From NCBI GenBank assembly GCA_015680685.1, contig MNCI01022658.1:169180-233179 (forward strand): DNA of 64,000 bases, in the 5' to 3' direction. Source of the DNA: Gnetum montanum (Eukaryota > Streptophyta > Gnetopsida > Gnetales > Gnetaceae). The position numbers and the translations under genes were made by a program. Positions 11,999 through 24,287 of this stretch are shown here, piece by piece (within the stretch, counting starts at the first letter, position 1; each line of letters starts with the position of its first letter). The notes under the pieces were generated by a model that made no database searches, had not been told where the DNA came from, and saw nothing but the letters and a program-made list of their open reading frames with translations.

Positions 11999-13392
11999 AG
12001 AGCAGAGAAGTGATGGACATGTCGGAAGTTGTAAGGTAGATGTAAAAAGGTTTATCTTCTTGTGGAGGGTAGACTACTGGAAACTAAGCTAGCTCCTATT
12101 TAAGGTTGTCAAATGCCTCTTAGCATTGAGTTGTCCACTTGAAGTGGATCCCCTTCTTAAGTAGATGTTGCATGGGCTACAACTTATCAGTCAACTATGC
12201 GATAAAATGACATATAAATTGCAATTTGCCTTGTAACCCACGTAGCTCCTTAAGGTTAGTTAGTGGTGTTAAGTTAATGATGGTCTTAACCTTATTGGTG
12301 TCTACGTGTATACCTAATTCTGATACCATGAAACCTAGCATGTAACCCATCTTGATGCTGAAGACACACTTCTTAGGATTAAACCTAAGGTCATATCTAA
12401 GGCAACACTTGAGTACACAGTCTAAGTCATTTGTATGATCATGTGCCATCTTGGACTTGACTACTATGTCATCAACATAGTCATTGAGCAAGTCTAACAA
12501 GTAGTCGCTGAAGATATATGTCATGGCATGTTGGTAGGTTGCTCCTGCATTCTTTAGTTTGAAAGGCATCATTGTATAAAAAAATGTACCCCAGGGGGTC
12601 ATGAAGGTTGTACTAAGTTAGTGCTCTAGATTGATCCAAATCTGGTTGTATTCAGAGAACCCATTCATGAAGGACAACAAGGCATGACCAACCATAGTGT
12701 CAACTAGTTGGTCGATACTAGGCAACGTGAAGTCATCTGTAATGGTCTCTTTGTTTAGGTCCTAGAAGTCTATGCAAATACATATGCTTCCATTTTTCTT
12801 AGGTACAACCACAATGTTGGAAACCTAGTTTGCATAGTCAACTGCTTGGATGAAATCAACTTGTAGAGCTTGGTGATTTCATCATGGACTACTAATGCCA
12901 CCTCAAGCCTAACCTTACAAGCTTTTTGTTTAATTTATTGTATGTAAGGATCGAGGATGATGTTATGTTACACTCTGTGAGGATCTAAGCCTAGCATGTC
13001 CTTGTAGGACCATGCAAATGCCTTGCTATTATCATTAAGAACTTTGAAGATGCTTTGGGTATGTTGAGGCTCTAACAAGGAACTAATTTTTAGTGTCTTT
13101 ACCTTGTCATTAAGTGTTACTGTAGGGACTTCGATGAGGGGATCCTCAGTGATGTCACCTGCATTTAGATTGAGAGCCCTAACTAGATGGTTGGGCAAAT
13201 TTAGTGATGTTTCTATGGATGTTATGTAGTCATCATTGGTTGTGGGCTTAAGGTTTAGGCATTTGGCATCAATGCATCGGATGAGGTCACTATAGGATCT
13301 GGTAAGGACCAGAGGTGAATGAAGATGCTTGTATGCACTCATGTTGTAATCTTGCAACATATCTTGCAAAATAACCAGAAAAAACATCAAGT
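11999..13392 (-). pseudogene. Element C reverse transcriptase and start of RNase H
   Basis: Coding resumes just after a minus-strand ATTTTGCAAG (possible splice acceptor). The sequence includes GDITEDPLIEVPTVTL, FAWSYKDMLGLDPHRV, FFYTMMPFKLKNAGATYQHA, the catalytic LLNDYVDDIVVKS (YVDD kept), LGFMVSELGIHVDTNKVK and LKELRGLQGKLQFI, then MQHLLKKGIHFKW and the RNase H start PFYIYLTTSDMS. It aligns along its length with 55441-56790 of element B. Frame breaks between about 12610 and 12960 make it a pseudogene. Confidence 0.8.
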
Positions 13393-13496
13393 TGAACTTG
13401 TCTTAATAGAGTCAAAATGCAAAACATGAGGAAAGTAATGCAATGAATAATTGCCTAAACATGCAAGAGTGGATGTTAGAAAAGCAAACATGCAAG

Positions 13497-13625
13497 TTGG
13501 TTTTAGGCCTTGGTAGGTCATGGATCACCAGTTTAAGGTCTTAGTAGATCATCATTTTCTAGTTTAAGATCTTAGTGGACCATCATCTGCTAGTTTAAGG
13601 TCTTAGCGGACCATCATCTGTGCAA
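13497..13625 (-). repeat. Short-repeat cluster before RT (element C)
   Basis: Four copies of a unit near CTAGTTTAAGGTCTTAGCGGACC (plus strand) lie between the antisense gene and RT. Element B keeps at least one copy at the same place (about 55277-55300, GTCCAAAATGACCCTAAACT). Confidence 0.65.
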
Positions 13626-15804
13626 CATGTGTTATTTCAAGCTAGGACAAGAGTCTTTGGAATGTGAAGTTAGGCTAGGCATTTGCTGAGTAACTAGAAA
13701 AATCTTAGAAATTTTTCAAGTTTAGGAATCATTAGAAAAAGTTCAAAAATTTTTCTAACTTTGGTTGCAACACTCACCCACTTGCTACACTCCTCAAGAA
13801 AATTAGGAAAATTTGCTTAAGTGTGGAAGTGCCAGTGTGGTAGGTGGTGCATTTACCTATCGTAGGAGGGTATATATACATGATTCACTAAGGGTAAACT
13901 ATCATTTTTCGAAGTGAAAATGAGGAGTTGTAGAGTGTAGTATAGTCAGAGCGAGGTGTGGAGCCCAGAGTGTAGCAAGATAAGTGAAGCGTCAGAGCGA
14001 GTTGTGGAGCCTAAAGCATAGCAAGACAAGTGAAGCATCATAGCATAGCAATTGGAGCATAGTGGCTAGAGTGTAGCACTAGGATGACACATTGTAGTGA
14101 CCATCAACACCTTGGAGTTGCCAATGTGGAAGAGGGAAGATGAGCCATAGAACACCTATTGTGGGTGTAGGTGGAGGAGAGGAGAGCACCATTAATTGCC
14201 AGGCACACTTGCTATGCTTGCCACTTTTCACATCATTTTTATTTCTTTACATTCTTTCTTCTCTTATCTAACATTGGGATTTGAGTCCTAGGGTGGCCTA
14301 CCCTGGCAAGGACTACCACTTCCTTGGCCACCTTATCAGCCATGGCTAAAGGAAGAAGGTGCACACATGGGTTGTGGGTTTGTGATGATGTTTTATTTTA
14401 GTTATGTATCTACAGTGAATGGGACAAGGGACAACATGTGGGCTACGAGGGGTTTGATGCATTTATTCTTGAGAGATGTGGTGCGTAGGGCGAGGAAGGG
14501 GGAAAAATGAGGGTTTTGTCTTGGTAGTGGACTGGGATTATCATCACTAGGAGCCATTCCACATTGGGGATAGACGGGGAAAAATGGGATTTCTTTGTGA
14601 CTGTGGCTAAGGCATGCATGGCCAGGGTTTGAGGGGCCATGAAACTCCTTTGTTTCTTTTCACTCTTTTTTTGTGCTTTGTTGGTGTGTGGGTGAGGACA
14701 ATGGTAGTGCAACAGTGCATCACAGTTCTATGCTTTGGCAGCAGGGTTTAGGTGAATGAAGGATTAGGGCAAGGGTTAAGCCATTATGACTAAGAATAGT
14801 TGTGACCAAGGGATAGGGTTTTGCTATCATTGATTTTTTGAGATGGGGGCAAAGAAGGATGAGGGCAAAGGGAGGGTTAGGAATCATAGGAACACATGGG
14901 AAAGGCCATAGGGGTGAGGAAAGGGCCATTGATGTGGCCATAGGGGTAATGGTTGCGATGAGGTGGTGAGTGGGGCTAGGGAGATCACCAAGGCCATGAC
15001 CATGGCAAGTGCCCCAGCACATGCCATCAACACATGATAACACTAGGCGGCATGGTGAAAAGGGCATGGTGCCCAAGATGATGGAGTGATATGGTGATGG
15101 GGTTTTAGGAGCTGGAAGCTACACTCTCCAAGGAGCATAGCCAACACTTTGGCAAAATTGGTTAATTTCTGGATGCGGTGGGATGCTACGCTCGCAATAA
15201 TTAGAATTTTTTGTGTTAATTTTTACTGATTTTAGGGCTAGGAAGCATAGCCAGCAGTTAGAAAATTTGGTGATTTTTTATAGCTACGCTCCCTATGGAG
15301 TGTAGCAAGTAGTTAGAATTTTTTTTCAGATCCCATGCTACACCACCTAGAGTTAGAAAAATTTTATGAAAATTTGAAAAAAAAGGCTAAGTGTAAAATT
15401 GGAATGCCAAATGAAAAAAATGCCAAGTGTAAGAATGCCAAGAGTAAGAATGCCTCATGCGAAACAAAATGCTGAATGCACAAAAGCTTTGCCAAAGTGT
15501 CAATTTTGCAAATTGAACGTAAGAATGCTAGAATATGCAAACTAGGTTGGTGAAAATAATGCAAATGTGAAGTAAAATGCTAATTTTATGTTAATGCTAT
15601 ACCCTAATGAGCACCATGCCTGTCAAATGTGTATTGACATCCTATAATCGTAGGGCCCCGTGGAGGACCCTAAGGATATATTTCTAAGTTATGCTGTTTT
15701 GGGCTAAATTTGTTAATTTTCACCAAGTGTAAGTTAATATGTTATGCCAAAATGCAATTTTTTGTGTGCTAACACTACATTTGCTTACTGTCTTGCAATT
15801 GTAG
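13626..15804. other. Spacer between RT and antisense gene (element C)
   Basis: This stretch holds no clear conserved coding region. It contains many GAGTGTAGC/GCTACGCTC-type motifs (13780-14100 and 15100-15350), as in the LTR. A possible first exon of the antisense gene starts near 15065 (ATGGTGCCCAAG, compare MAPKVRG in element B), but it reaches a stop after six codons and I do not rely on it. Confidence 0.4.
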
Positions 15805-18800
15805 GGTGCTACTGAAGCCTGTCTTAGTGGTCATGGAGCTCATTAGCATTCTATCTTGCATCAGTGAGCCTGTGTCCAACACACTTGCACCTAACATAAA
15901 GTTGGGTCATCAAGTGGTGTGGTTTTGGCCAGGGGCATCCAAATTCCTAGCTTACCTACTACATCACTTTCATGTGATCATGTGGTCACACTTGAGAGTG
16001 GAGGCCGCAGGAACCATCACCAAGACATTATTGGTAAGGACCAACCATGACATACTAAGATTCATGTTCAATGAGCCTGTGACTAGTGGTGATCGAATAG
16101 GAGGCCTAAGACTAGGTCCTAGGAGCATTCATCCCTTAGTCAAGATCTGGATCATGCTAGAGTTCTCTTGTTATAATAAGAGCAACACCCTTTTTATTGT
16201 CATGCATGTGCATACAATCCTCCAGAACCCACCTGGGACTGTATATTGTGTTGGAGGTTAAGTGCTCTTACTTTTCATTATGTCTCATTGTTATTGGCCA
16301 TGCTAGATTTGCTAATTGATGACTATGAATGTCTAATGGTAGGTTTAAAGTTGATGATGAGGGACTCCATGATGAGACAAGGGCTTTCGCTTTGACCTGT
16401 ATTACATTAGAGGTATTTTCCTCTAATATGAGCTTTTAGGAGGTAGTTATTGAACAGGTGGGAAAGGACCTAGAGAACTACCCCTCCCAGTATCTGAAGG
16501 CATTCAAGTAGTGCCAGACCTACGATTTTCTTAATGAGGGATGGGCTAGTAGTAAGCCTATCTTCGAAGAGCTTGTTGTGCCACTACCTTCATCATGCAT
16601 ATTTTCTGTTCCACATGGGTATTCATTATGCTGGCTTGACTTTTATTGCTTATCCTCATGCACTTGTTGATCGCATGATGATAACGTTGCATTTGCCTAT
16701 TTTATAGCTATCATTGCTTCAGGAGAGGTGAAAGTGGTCACCACTGGCCATAGTGAGGCCACCCTCATCATGAATTATAGTGGTGATATAGAGGGGCACA
16801 GGAGTGGCCATGCCATCATTCTTAGAGGCTCTAACTAGTTGGCTTACACATATTGGGTTGATGGACCTTTTCTTGGCCCTTAGCCTAAGCACACTAGTGG
16901 CCGAGATGGTGATCATTGTTGACTCCTTCAACCATGATGCCCATTGCTTTGTCACTCATGTGCATGGAGTGAGGGTAGTCTTGGACCTCAGCAATGCTCT
17001 CTCCCTAACTTCCTTGGCCATTTCTCTAAGGGCCCATCAATTATTGAGAAGCCCAACTAAGAGGTAGACTAGATGAAAGAGATCAAAGAGTGGCTAGGGA
17101 CCACTCACTCTCATAAAGGCATCGTGGTTAGAAACATGTGTGTGCCTAAGGTTTGGAGGCTTTACCCTCTATTTTGCAGCCATGCATTTCTTAAGCTTCT
17201 CTTCCAAGGAAAGGTCCTTGGGGTGGAGCAAGCATTGGTGATGTGAGAGGTCATAGAGGAGGGCACTAGGTTTAACTAGGCCTCCTCTATTGTCACCAAG
17301 CTATAGGTACAGATTACCAGGCTTTGCCACAATCTTCATGCAAGGTCTCACTTTCACTTCACATTCTTTGTAGCCTATTTGCAAAGGTTTTTGGAATTCC
17401 TAGTGATCAAGGATAGTGGGTATTGGGTCATGCAGGATTGCAAGTAGTTTTCCAAACCATGGGTTAAGAACTTGTTTGCCACCACTCATGTGTAGGACCC
17501 TCCAAAGGGGATTATGGACTTGTATTCAGTTACAATGAAGGCACATCTAGCGAGGTCACTGTCACCTTATTCTCATGATAGCATGAGCAAGTGTCCACCA
17601 ACTATTGTTGGGGATGTGAACAGGGTTGAGTGATACATTGCAAAGATAGTGGGGTCCTCCAAGGTAAAAATCAAGAGGTCACACCCAATAGAGAAGACTA
17701 CTCCCATGGTTAGATAAGTAGGTGTCAAGAAATTTTGCCTCAAGATACCCACACTCTATTTAGTAGTTGCCGGTTAGTGTACATCATAGATGCATTTGGC
17801 CTATGTTTTTTTTTATTTTTTTGTGTTATATTATGCTAATATTACTACGCTATGTTTGTGGGTTAGGCAAAAGGATTGCTAAGGAAGTAGTGGTGGTGAT
17901 AGCAGAGGCAACAAACACAACTCCTCGTCAGGTTGAAGAGGAGGTAGCTCATAGGGAGAAGCCATTGGAGGCCCTAGAGATCTTCCAACAATTTGATGCG
18001 AAGGGGCTGTTGCACCTTGAGGGTGACTTCATCAACCTCTTTGATGATGTGTAGCTAGGAGATCCACCCATGCTGACATTTGAGAGCTTACTCGGTGAGC
18101 ACTTTGTGTTACCATTTATCGTTGCCTTTTTCTCTTAAGCTTTTAATTACTTAGTTATCACTAAGTGTTGTGTTGTGTTGCATTGTAGTCTTAGATATTC
18201 CTACTAGCGATCCACCACCAGTGCCTACCCACCGCATGAAGCCATGGGTAGAGACAACAAATAACTTTGCCTTCATAGAAGGCATTGTGGAGGACATGGT
18301 GGATTGCATACAATAGGTGAATCCTAAACTCAGTATGTATGTCATTTTTCTTGAACTTTTTTACTAATTCCGTGCTTAGTTTGTTGCTAATATTAATTTG
18401 TTCATTATATGCTAACAGGCTCTAAGCTTCATTAGGATCCAAACCAGGAAGCTCATGTGGATGCCATCCCAAAGTACCCCCTGAGGTCCAGTAGGTGCCT
18501 CATCATTTGTATGAGGTACTAAGAAAGTGCATGCTTTCCAGTGTGAAGGCATTGTAAACCTGTAAGCACTAGAATGGGCACCTATGGAAATGCATGCATG
18601 ATCTCCAGAAGATAATGGTGAGCCTGACCATAAAGAATGAGGACCTATAGTCTCATTATGATTCCTTATCAGCTTGGACATAGAGGGATAGTCCTTCGTA
18701 GACATCAAAGATAAATTACACTAGATACTACTTGATGATCCGAGGCATGAACGAGGCTACCCAGAAGATTGTCAAGCAGAGGTTATAGGTGGATCTACTC

Positions 18801-19434
18801 TCCTAGAAAAATTAGGAGTGGAAGAGCTTGAGCATTAAGGTGTGCAAGTGGGGGCATACACAGAAGGACCATAAGCACCACTACAAGCATGAGCGAGACG
18901 CTTATTTATAATAGCTCAAGGATGAGCCTATGAAGGCTTGTTGCCTTGAGATGTTCATTGAGATGATTGGTGGGAGTTGCGCCTTCGAGCTGTTTGCTTA
19001 GCATACAATGGTTAGTGGCTTCCTAGAGCAATAGATTACCTTGCTCTTAGGAGAGACTTCTATGAACACCTTTTCTATGTAGCCTCCTACATGGACCACT
19101 ATGGACGAGAACAAGATCCTTGCATTTGTTGACTTCGGCTATGAGGATTGGACATGGTTATTAGAGGTTGAAATTCTCTAATGCTTGGAGAAGGGCCTTA
19201 ATAGATTGCCCTTAGAGTTTGATGCAGGACCATCTTGGGTTAGTTTTTCTTTTGTCTTTTATGCTTTTTATTGTCAATTTTACATGTCAATTTTATATTT
19301 AATTTTTGCACTTGCTGATTAATTGGTTGTTTTGTATTACTTTTGAGTAGGAACTAGGCATTGCTGCAGGCCCCTATAGAGTAGTAGAGGAGGAGGAGGA
19401 GGAGCCTCAACTTGCACCAAACACCACCAGCTGA
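15805..19434 (+). pseudogene. Antisense cargo gene of element C: FCP1/NIF-type HAD domain protein
   Basis: This gene runs opposite to its host element. Exon candidates with AG/GT borders are 15805-16257, 16343-about 16617, 16708-about 17773, 17865-about 18094, 18188-about 18331, 18420-about 19240 and 19351-19434. The first carries a HAD phosphatase of the FCP1/NIF type: LLKPVLVVMELISIL (family KPVLVVDLNGVL), VWFWPGASKFLAYLLHHF, VIMWSHLR and YNKSNTLFIVMHVHTILQNP then PGTVYC. Catalytic acids are lost: the DxD motif reads MEL and the motif IV DD reads VM or MH. Later exons match element B, e.g. FVTHVHGVRVVLDL and NNFAFIEGIVEDMVDCI. The tail is acidic (VVEEEEEEPQ) and ends at TGA 19432-19434. Stops in exons 3, 4 and 7 mark it as broken. 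Confidence 0.65.
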
Positions 19435-19621
19435 GCAGACTTGGTGTAGCCTTAATGTTGGACAATTTTGTGGTTTGGCCATTTTTGTCGCATGGTCATG
19501 CTATGTACTCCTACTGATAGAAATATAATAAAACATATACTTTTTATGGTGAGGATTGTATGTGAAACTTCATGTTTATTTTACTGACTATTTAATGTGT
19601 ATAATGAAACTAGTTGATGTG

Positions 19622-19945
19622 ATTAGGCCCCTTGTAGGCCCCATGCTAGTTTAAAGCCATGGTGGAAGGGTTGTTGCTAGTTTAAGGTCATTTCAGGCCA
19701 TGGTGATTACTAGTTTAAGACCATTTTAGGCTGTGAATAAAAGGGAAAGTATTGCTAGTTTTGGGCCATGGTAGGTTGTGAGGTGCCAGTTTAAGACCAT
19801 GGCAATATGTGTGCTAGTTTAAGGCCTTTTTAGGCCATGGCAATGCAAGAAAGGCTGCCAGTTTAAGGCCATGGTAGGTCATCTGCTAATTTAAGGCCTT
19901 TTTGGACTATAACGATGTGAGGAAGTTGGCTAGTTTTAGGCCATG
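19622..19945 (-). repeat. Short-repeat cluster between protease and antisense gene (element C)
   Basis: About ten copies of a unit near GCTAGTTTAAGGCCATGGTAGG occur just beyond the 3' end of the antisense gene. Element B has three copies at the equivalent place (50842-50915). Confidence 0.7.
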
Positions 19946-20199
19946 GTGGGTCATGTATATTTTTTGCAATTTTGAATCTTATGATTTTTATGTTTTTCTA
20001 ATGCATGAGAAGACTAATTGGAAATGCATAGGCAAAAGAAATGAATGTGTAACAAAGAAAATTATGTAAAATACAAGAAACCATGCAAAATGTAGTTGTG
20101 CAAGCAACCATGCAAAATGTAGCTATGCAAGCAAAAGGCTAATGGCGCATGCAAAACTTAAGGGCAAGTAGGTGCCTATCACATGTTGAACTAAGGGGG

Positions 20200-21250
20200 T
20201 ACCTTAGTCATGTAGTTGCTTCCTAACCCAATGTGGATTAGGGGGTGCATAAGGCCTAAGTAGCATAAGGAGGTATTGGCCTATATCTTCATCATTGATG
20301 CTAAAGGGAAATTCTGCCCATAAAGCTTCCTTGGGAAGGGCATTTGCCTTTTCTGTCTCTTCAAATGGGTCTGGTGAACAAGGTTGATCCTTATCCTTCA
20401 TAGGCGGTGTGTCATCAAGGAACTCTATCTCCAACCCTTGATTTGTGTCAATGTTGTTGATGGTTCAAGGGATCAAGTTGTCACCATGTATGATCACTTC
20501 TTCACCTTCATATGAAAGATGGATCTCTTGGTGAATGGGTGAGGAGATGACCCATAATTGAGCTAACCAGGGCCTTCCTAAAATCAGGTTGAACCCAGGC
20601 ATCTCCTTGATGACAATGAATTTAGCCATACTGTGGAATTACTCGCCTACCACGAAGGCTATTGTAACTGCTCCTTTCATGAAAATGCGTGACCTATTAA
20701 AGGACTTGAGGCACATTGTTTGTATGGCCTAGATTTGGTCAGTGAGACCAAGCTTGTTAACAACTAGGAATGGGATGATGTTAGTCACTGCCCCATCATC
20801 GACATGCACCTTGCAAATCCTACATTGACCTATGTGGATAGTTATAAACATAATTGCATTGGTGACCCAATCCTTTTTAGAGTTGACCTTGATTGCCTCA
20901 TCATGAAATGCTAGAGGTGTTGAACCTGATTCTTGAGGTGAAGGAGGAAGCATCACAGTGTGAATGGCTTGTTCATCTACTGGGATGTTCTCCTTGATAG
21001 GAATGAAGGCCAACATGTGAACTAGGGCTTCATGGTAAGTAGAGGAGGTCATCACCAAGTTATATAGGCTTAAGGTTGTATTTTTTTGTTTCAAAGCTTG
21101 CTTAACTTGTGCCAATGCATCTAGAAAGTCCTTACCACTGTCAGTTTTCTTGTTAGCCTTCATCTCCTCCATGCAATCCAAGAGAAGAATCTCTTGGGGA
21201 GGAGATTTGGGCTTGGCTTGTTTTGCTTGCCTATGAGCCTTAGTGATCGA
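20200..21250 (-). pseudogene. Element C protease region
   Basis: The minus strand reads QVKQALKQKNTTLSLYNLV, FITIHIGQCRICKVHVDDGA (retropepsin active site D-D-G-A), VTNIIPFLVVNKLGL, then after a stop KSFNRSRIFMKGAV and MPGFNLILGRPWLAQLW. This is the usual retroviral-type aspartic protease layout, with ILGRPWL as the C-terminal flap-side motif. A less conserved linker to 20204 follows (IEFLDDTPPMKDKDQPC). It aligns with 49780-50620 of element B. Several stops. Confidence 0.75.
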
Positions 21251-21699
21251 TTTTTAATTGCTTGCAGTAGTGGCTTTGGTTGATGTGGCCATAGGAATGG
21301 TAAACAAGGGAATAGGCTTAGGTAGACCTGATGCCATACGTTCCCTCATCATTCAGTTAGCAAAGTACTCATTTGGCCTCCTAGGCTACCACCTAGACTA
21401 CTTGGTCTTGTATGCGGGATGAGGCCTTGGACAAGTAGGGCTTATTGTAGTCCCCACCATTGGGCTCAGCAAAGGGTCTGCATGTTGCAGCACCTTAATG
21501 ACAAAGGGTGTCTAGGTGGCTATTATCACAATGTGCTATGGGGCCCTAACCATAAAAAGTGTCATGGGCACCCAAGGTGGTGCTTTAACAACAAAATGGA
21601 TCCTTGGAATGGTTGATGCCAAGGAGGCCCTAATGTTGTTAGAGGGCACACGAACCACAAATGGCTCTTGTGCCAGTCTTGTGTTGTCATCAATGTTGA

Positions 21700-23002
21700 T
21701 GGCATTGATGAAATAGCCTACATGACTTGCATTGAGAGGGTCTTTGTAGACCTTCATTGATTTTTTTTCTGGGTGAATTTGGTTGGTTGTGTCAAGAACC
21801 AGTTGGCCTTAGCTAATCATGCATTGTATGTCATCTCGTAAGGCCATGCAGAAATCTGTGTCATGGTTGAACAGTTGATGGTAATGGTAGAACCAATCCA
21901 AACTGAAGTGTTTGGGAATTGGAGGCTCATTTGGTGCAACCATTAATGGGTTCCTAAGGAGCTCACAATAGTAGTTATAACAATTTATGAGCATATTTAG
22001 ACATTTTCTTATATTGGATGTGCCTAGCACTAAGTAGCTAACCCAAAAGTTCTGATGGCTTGATGGGCAATGGTGTGTACTTTGAGTGGTTCTTGTGCTC
22101 AAAGTTTGGCCTTGGGACAACTCTCCCCCCAACTGTCGATGGTATGGTTTGTTTGGTTGCCATAGTGTTAGAGTTGGTTGCCTTGTTGTTGGTCAGGGGC
22201 TTGATTGCCTTGGTTGTTGGCTTGGCTTCATTGGCCACTGCTAGAACTATTGTTGTTGCCTTTCCCTTCTCATTGTCTTTCTTAGTATGTGCATTCTTGT
22301 AGGACATGTAGGGTAGACCCTTATTGGCTTCTGCTGCATCCTGAATGCTCTTCATTTGAGCAAATGCTTAGCCTAGGGAGTGTAGGGAAAGATAGTACAA
22401 CTTCGACTTAATGAAGTCATTATAGTGCCTTTGAAAATGGCCAATAAGTGAGTTTCCATGATAGGCTCATGGATTTTGTTGAGTGAAGTGCTTCATCATT
22501 AGATGAACTTTTGAACGGGCTCTAAGTGACCTTGCTTGATCTACATGAGTTGATCGAGGATCACCTCAGGCTTCAAGTTGTACTTGAAGCAAGTGACAAA
22601 TTGGCTAACAAAATCCTCCAATGAAGATATGGAGGCCATGGGGAGTACACAATACTAGTCTAGTGCCTTGTTGATTAGGGACATGGCAAACACATGAATG
22701 ATTGCAAGTGGCCACGCATGCAACAAAAGGCACTTGGACTAAAAGGTCACTAGATGGGTGTTGGGGTCCCCTTCACCATTATATTTAGTAAACTGGGGAA
22801 GTTGGAAGTCAGGAGGCAAGGTCAATGATGGGAAAATAGGACTAATAGGATCATCTCGGTAGAAGTCCATCACGTGGAACATATTAGAAGGGGTGGCCTT
22901 AAGCTGTTTGACCTCTTTAATGAGTGTCTGAATGAGTTGGAACAATGAATCTAGGTTCGATGTGGGTGCAGATGGTCCATGGTCCTGTTGTGGGATGTGC
23001 AA
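21700..23002 (-). pseudogene. Element C gag
   Basis: The minus strand begins with SLTLPPDFQLPQFTKYNGEG then DPNTHLVTF, the classic start of a plant Ty3/gypsy capsid. It continues with SLINKALD, LEDFVSQFVTCFKYNLKPEV and LMQIKQGHLEPVQKFI, a Lys/Thr-rich stretch, and a C-terminal zinc-knuckle-like DWFYHYHQLFNHDTDF. Stops and frameshifts break it at several points. Element B lacks this whole part. Confidence 0.7.
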
Positions 23003-24287
23003 TGACGTGTGATGCCTGTTGAGTGTACTACTATTGTGTGTGCTATTGTTGCATGTGTTATGCCCAGGGCATGGAAGTAAGGCCCCATAATATAGTTGTG
23101 GCTTGGGCTGATGTAATGGGTGCCATCGAGATAGGTGGGATGTATGACGCCTAACTCATGTATGGTTGGGATGTCAACACTCTGTGCATGTAGGGTTGGG
23201 TTGGCATCATGGATGCCAACATAGAGGATTGCATGGACTATGCCAAGACCATGAAGGACAGGGTGACAGATGGTCCTACACCCTAATGTGTATGCACTTG
23301 ATGGCTTGCCACAATTGATGTCAACCTAGGTGGCTACAAGGGATACGTTACTACCTCAAAGAAAATAGATGGCTGAGATTACAAGGGAGCCACTTTAGAG
23401 GTAGGTGGCAGGAAAGAGATGTAGAAGGGATTCTCATTCTATGAGTGAGCCTAGAATTTCTCTTGCCCATCCTGTAAGGGCTCCTCATAGATAGTTGTCA
23501 TGTCATGCTTGTTTGACCCACTCAGTCAAGTGAGTTGGTTGAGCATCCACTGAAAGGTCTTAGTGAGAGGGATGAGATCGTTAGGGGTAGGGAATTACTC
23601 CCTCCTATTTTGATGTATGAGCTCATAACCTCACTTTGCATCCAACTCTTGGTAGTCCAAGGGGATGTCCACCTAGAGTTTTACGCAAAGGAAGTTGTAT
23701 TTATCTTTATCGAGCACCATGTGCTCAAGAGATTGGTTATGGATCCTAAGGGATTGCCTTTCCATGAAAATGGGGCCCCTAGCCCTAGGAATGTTAATTA
23801 TGAATTCTCATTAAATAGGTCTAATGATGACCGCACTTGAGGCGGAGGTCAAAGGCTCTTCAGGGTTCATGCTATTGTGAAAAGATGTAAAAGGTGCAAC
23901 ACTGGAAAAGAAATGGCTAAGTATAATGATTACTAAAAACTGCTAAGTATAGAAATGCTGCAATGATAGAAGTTTGAGAGTGCTACTAGAAAAGTGTCCA
24001 ACTTTGGTGCTACGCTTGATATGTTAGAGCTTGCTACACTCTCATACTGAGGGCAAGCTACACTCTTCCTAGCATACAGAGTCTAGAGTCCAAGTGCAAG
24101 AAATACACTTTGGCTTCCATTCTATGGGGTTCCATGGAAACGAACAAATGGGACCAATCTACACCAGCTAGCTTGTAGAAAAGCATAAGGGTGTCACATC
24201 TAGCTAGTAAGATAGGTGTAGAGAGCACACGGGACTACCACTGAACGTAGAAGGAAATGGTGAGCCCTCCTTCTAGTGCGAGAAAGC
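23003..24287 (-). other. 5' leader of element C
   Basis: This lies between the 5' LTR and gag. I see no recognisable protein. The first bases after the LTR on the minus strand (GCTTTCTCGCACTAGAAGG) do not resemble any primer-binding site I can name with confidence. Confidence 0.5.

Noticed and set aside
15806-16261. Stand-alone gene of 151 codons
   Set aside because: It is one exon of the larger antisense gene: splice borders flank it and element B has the same exon.
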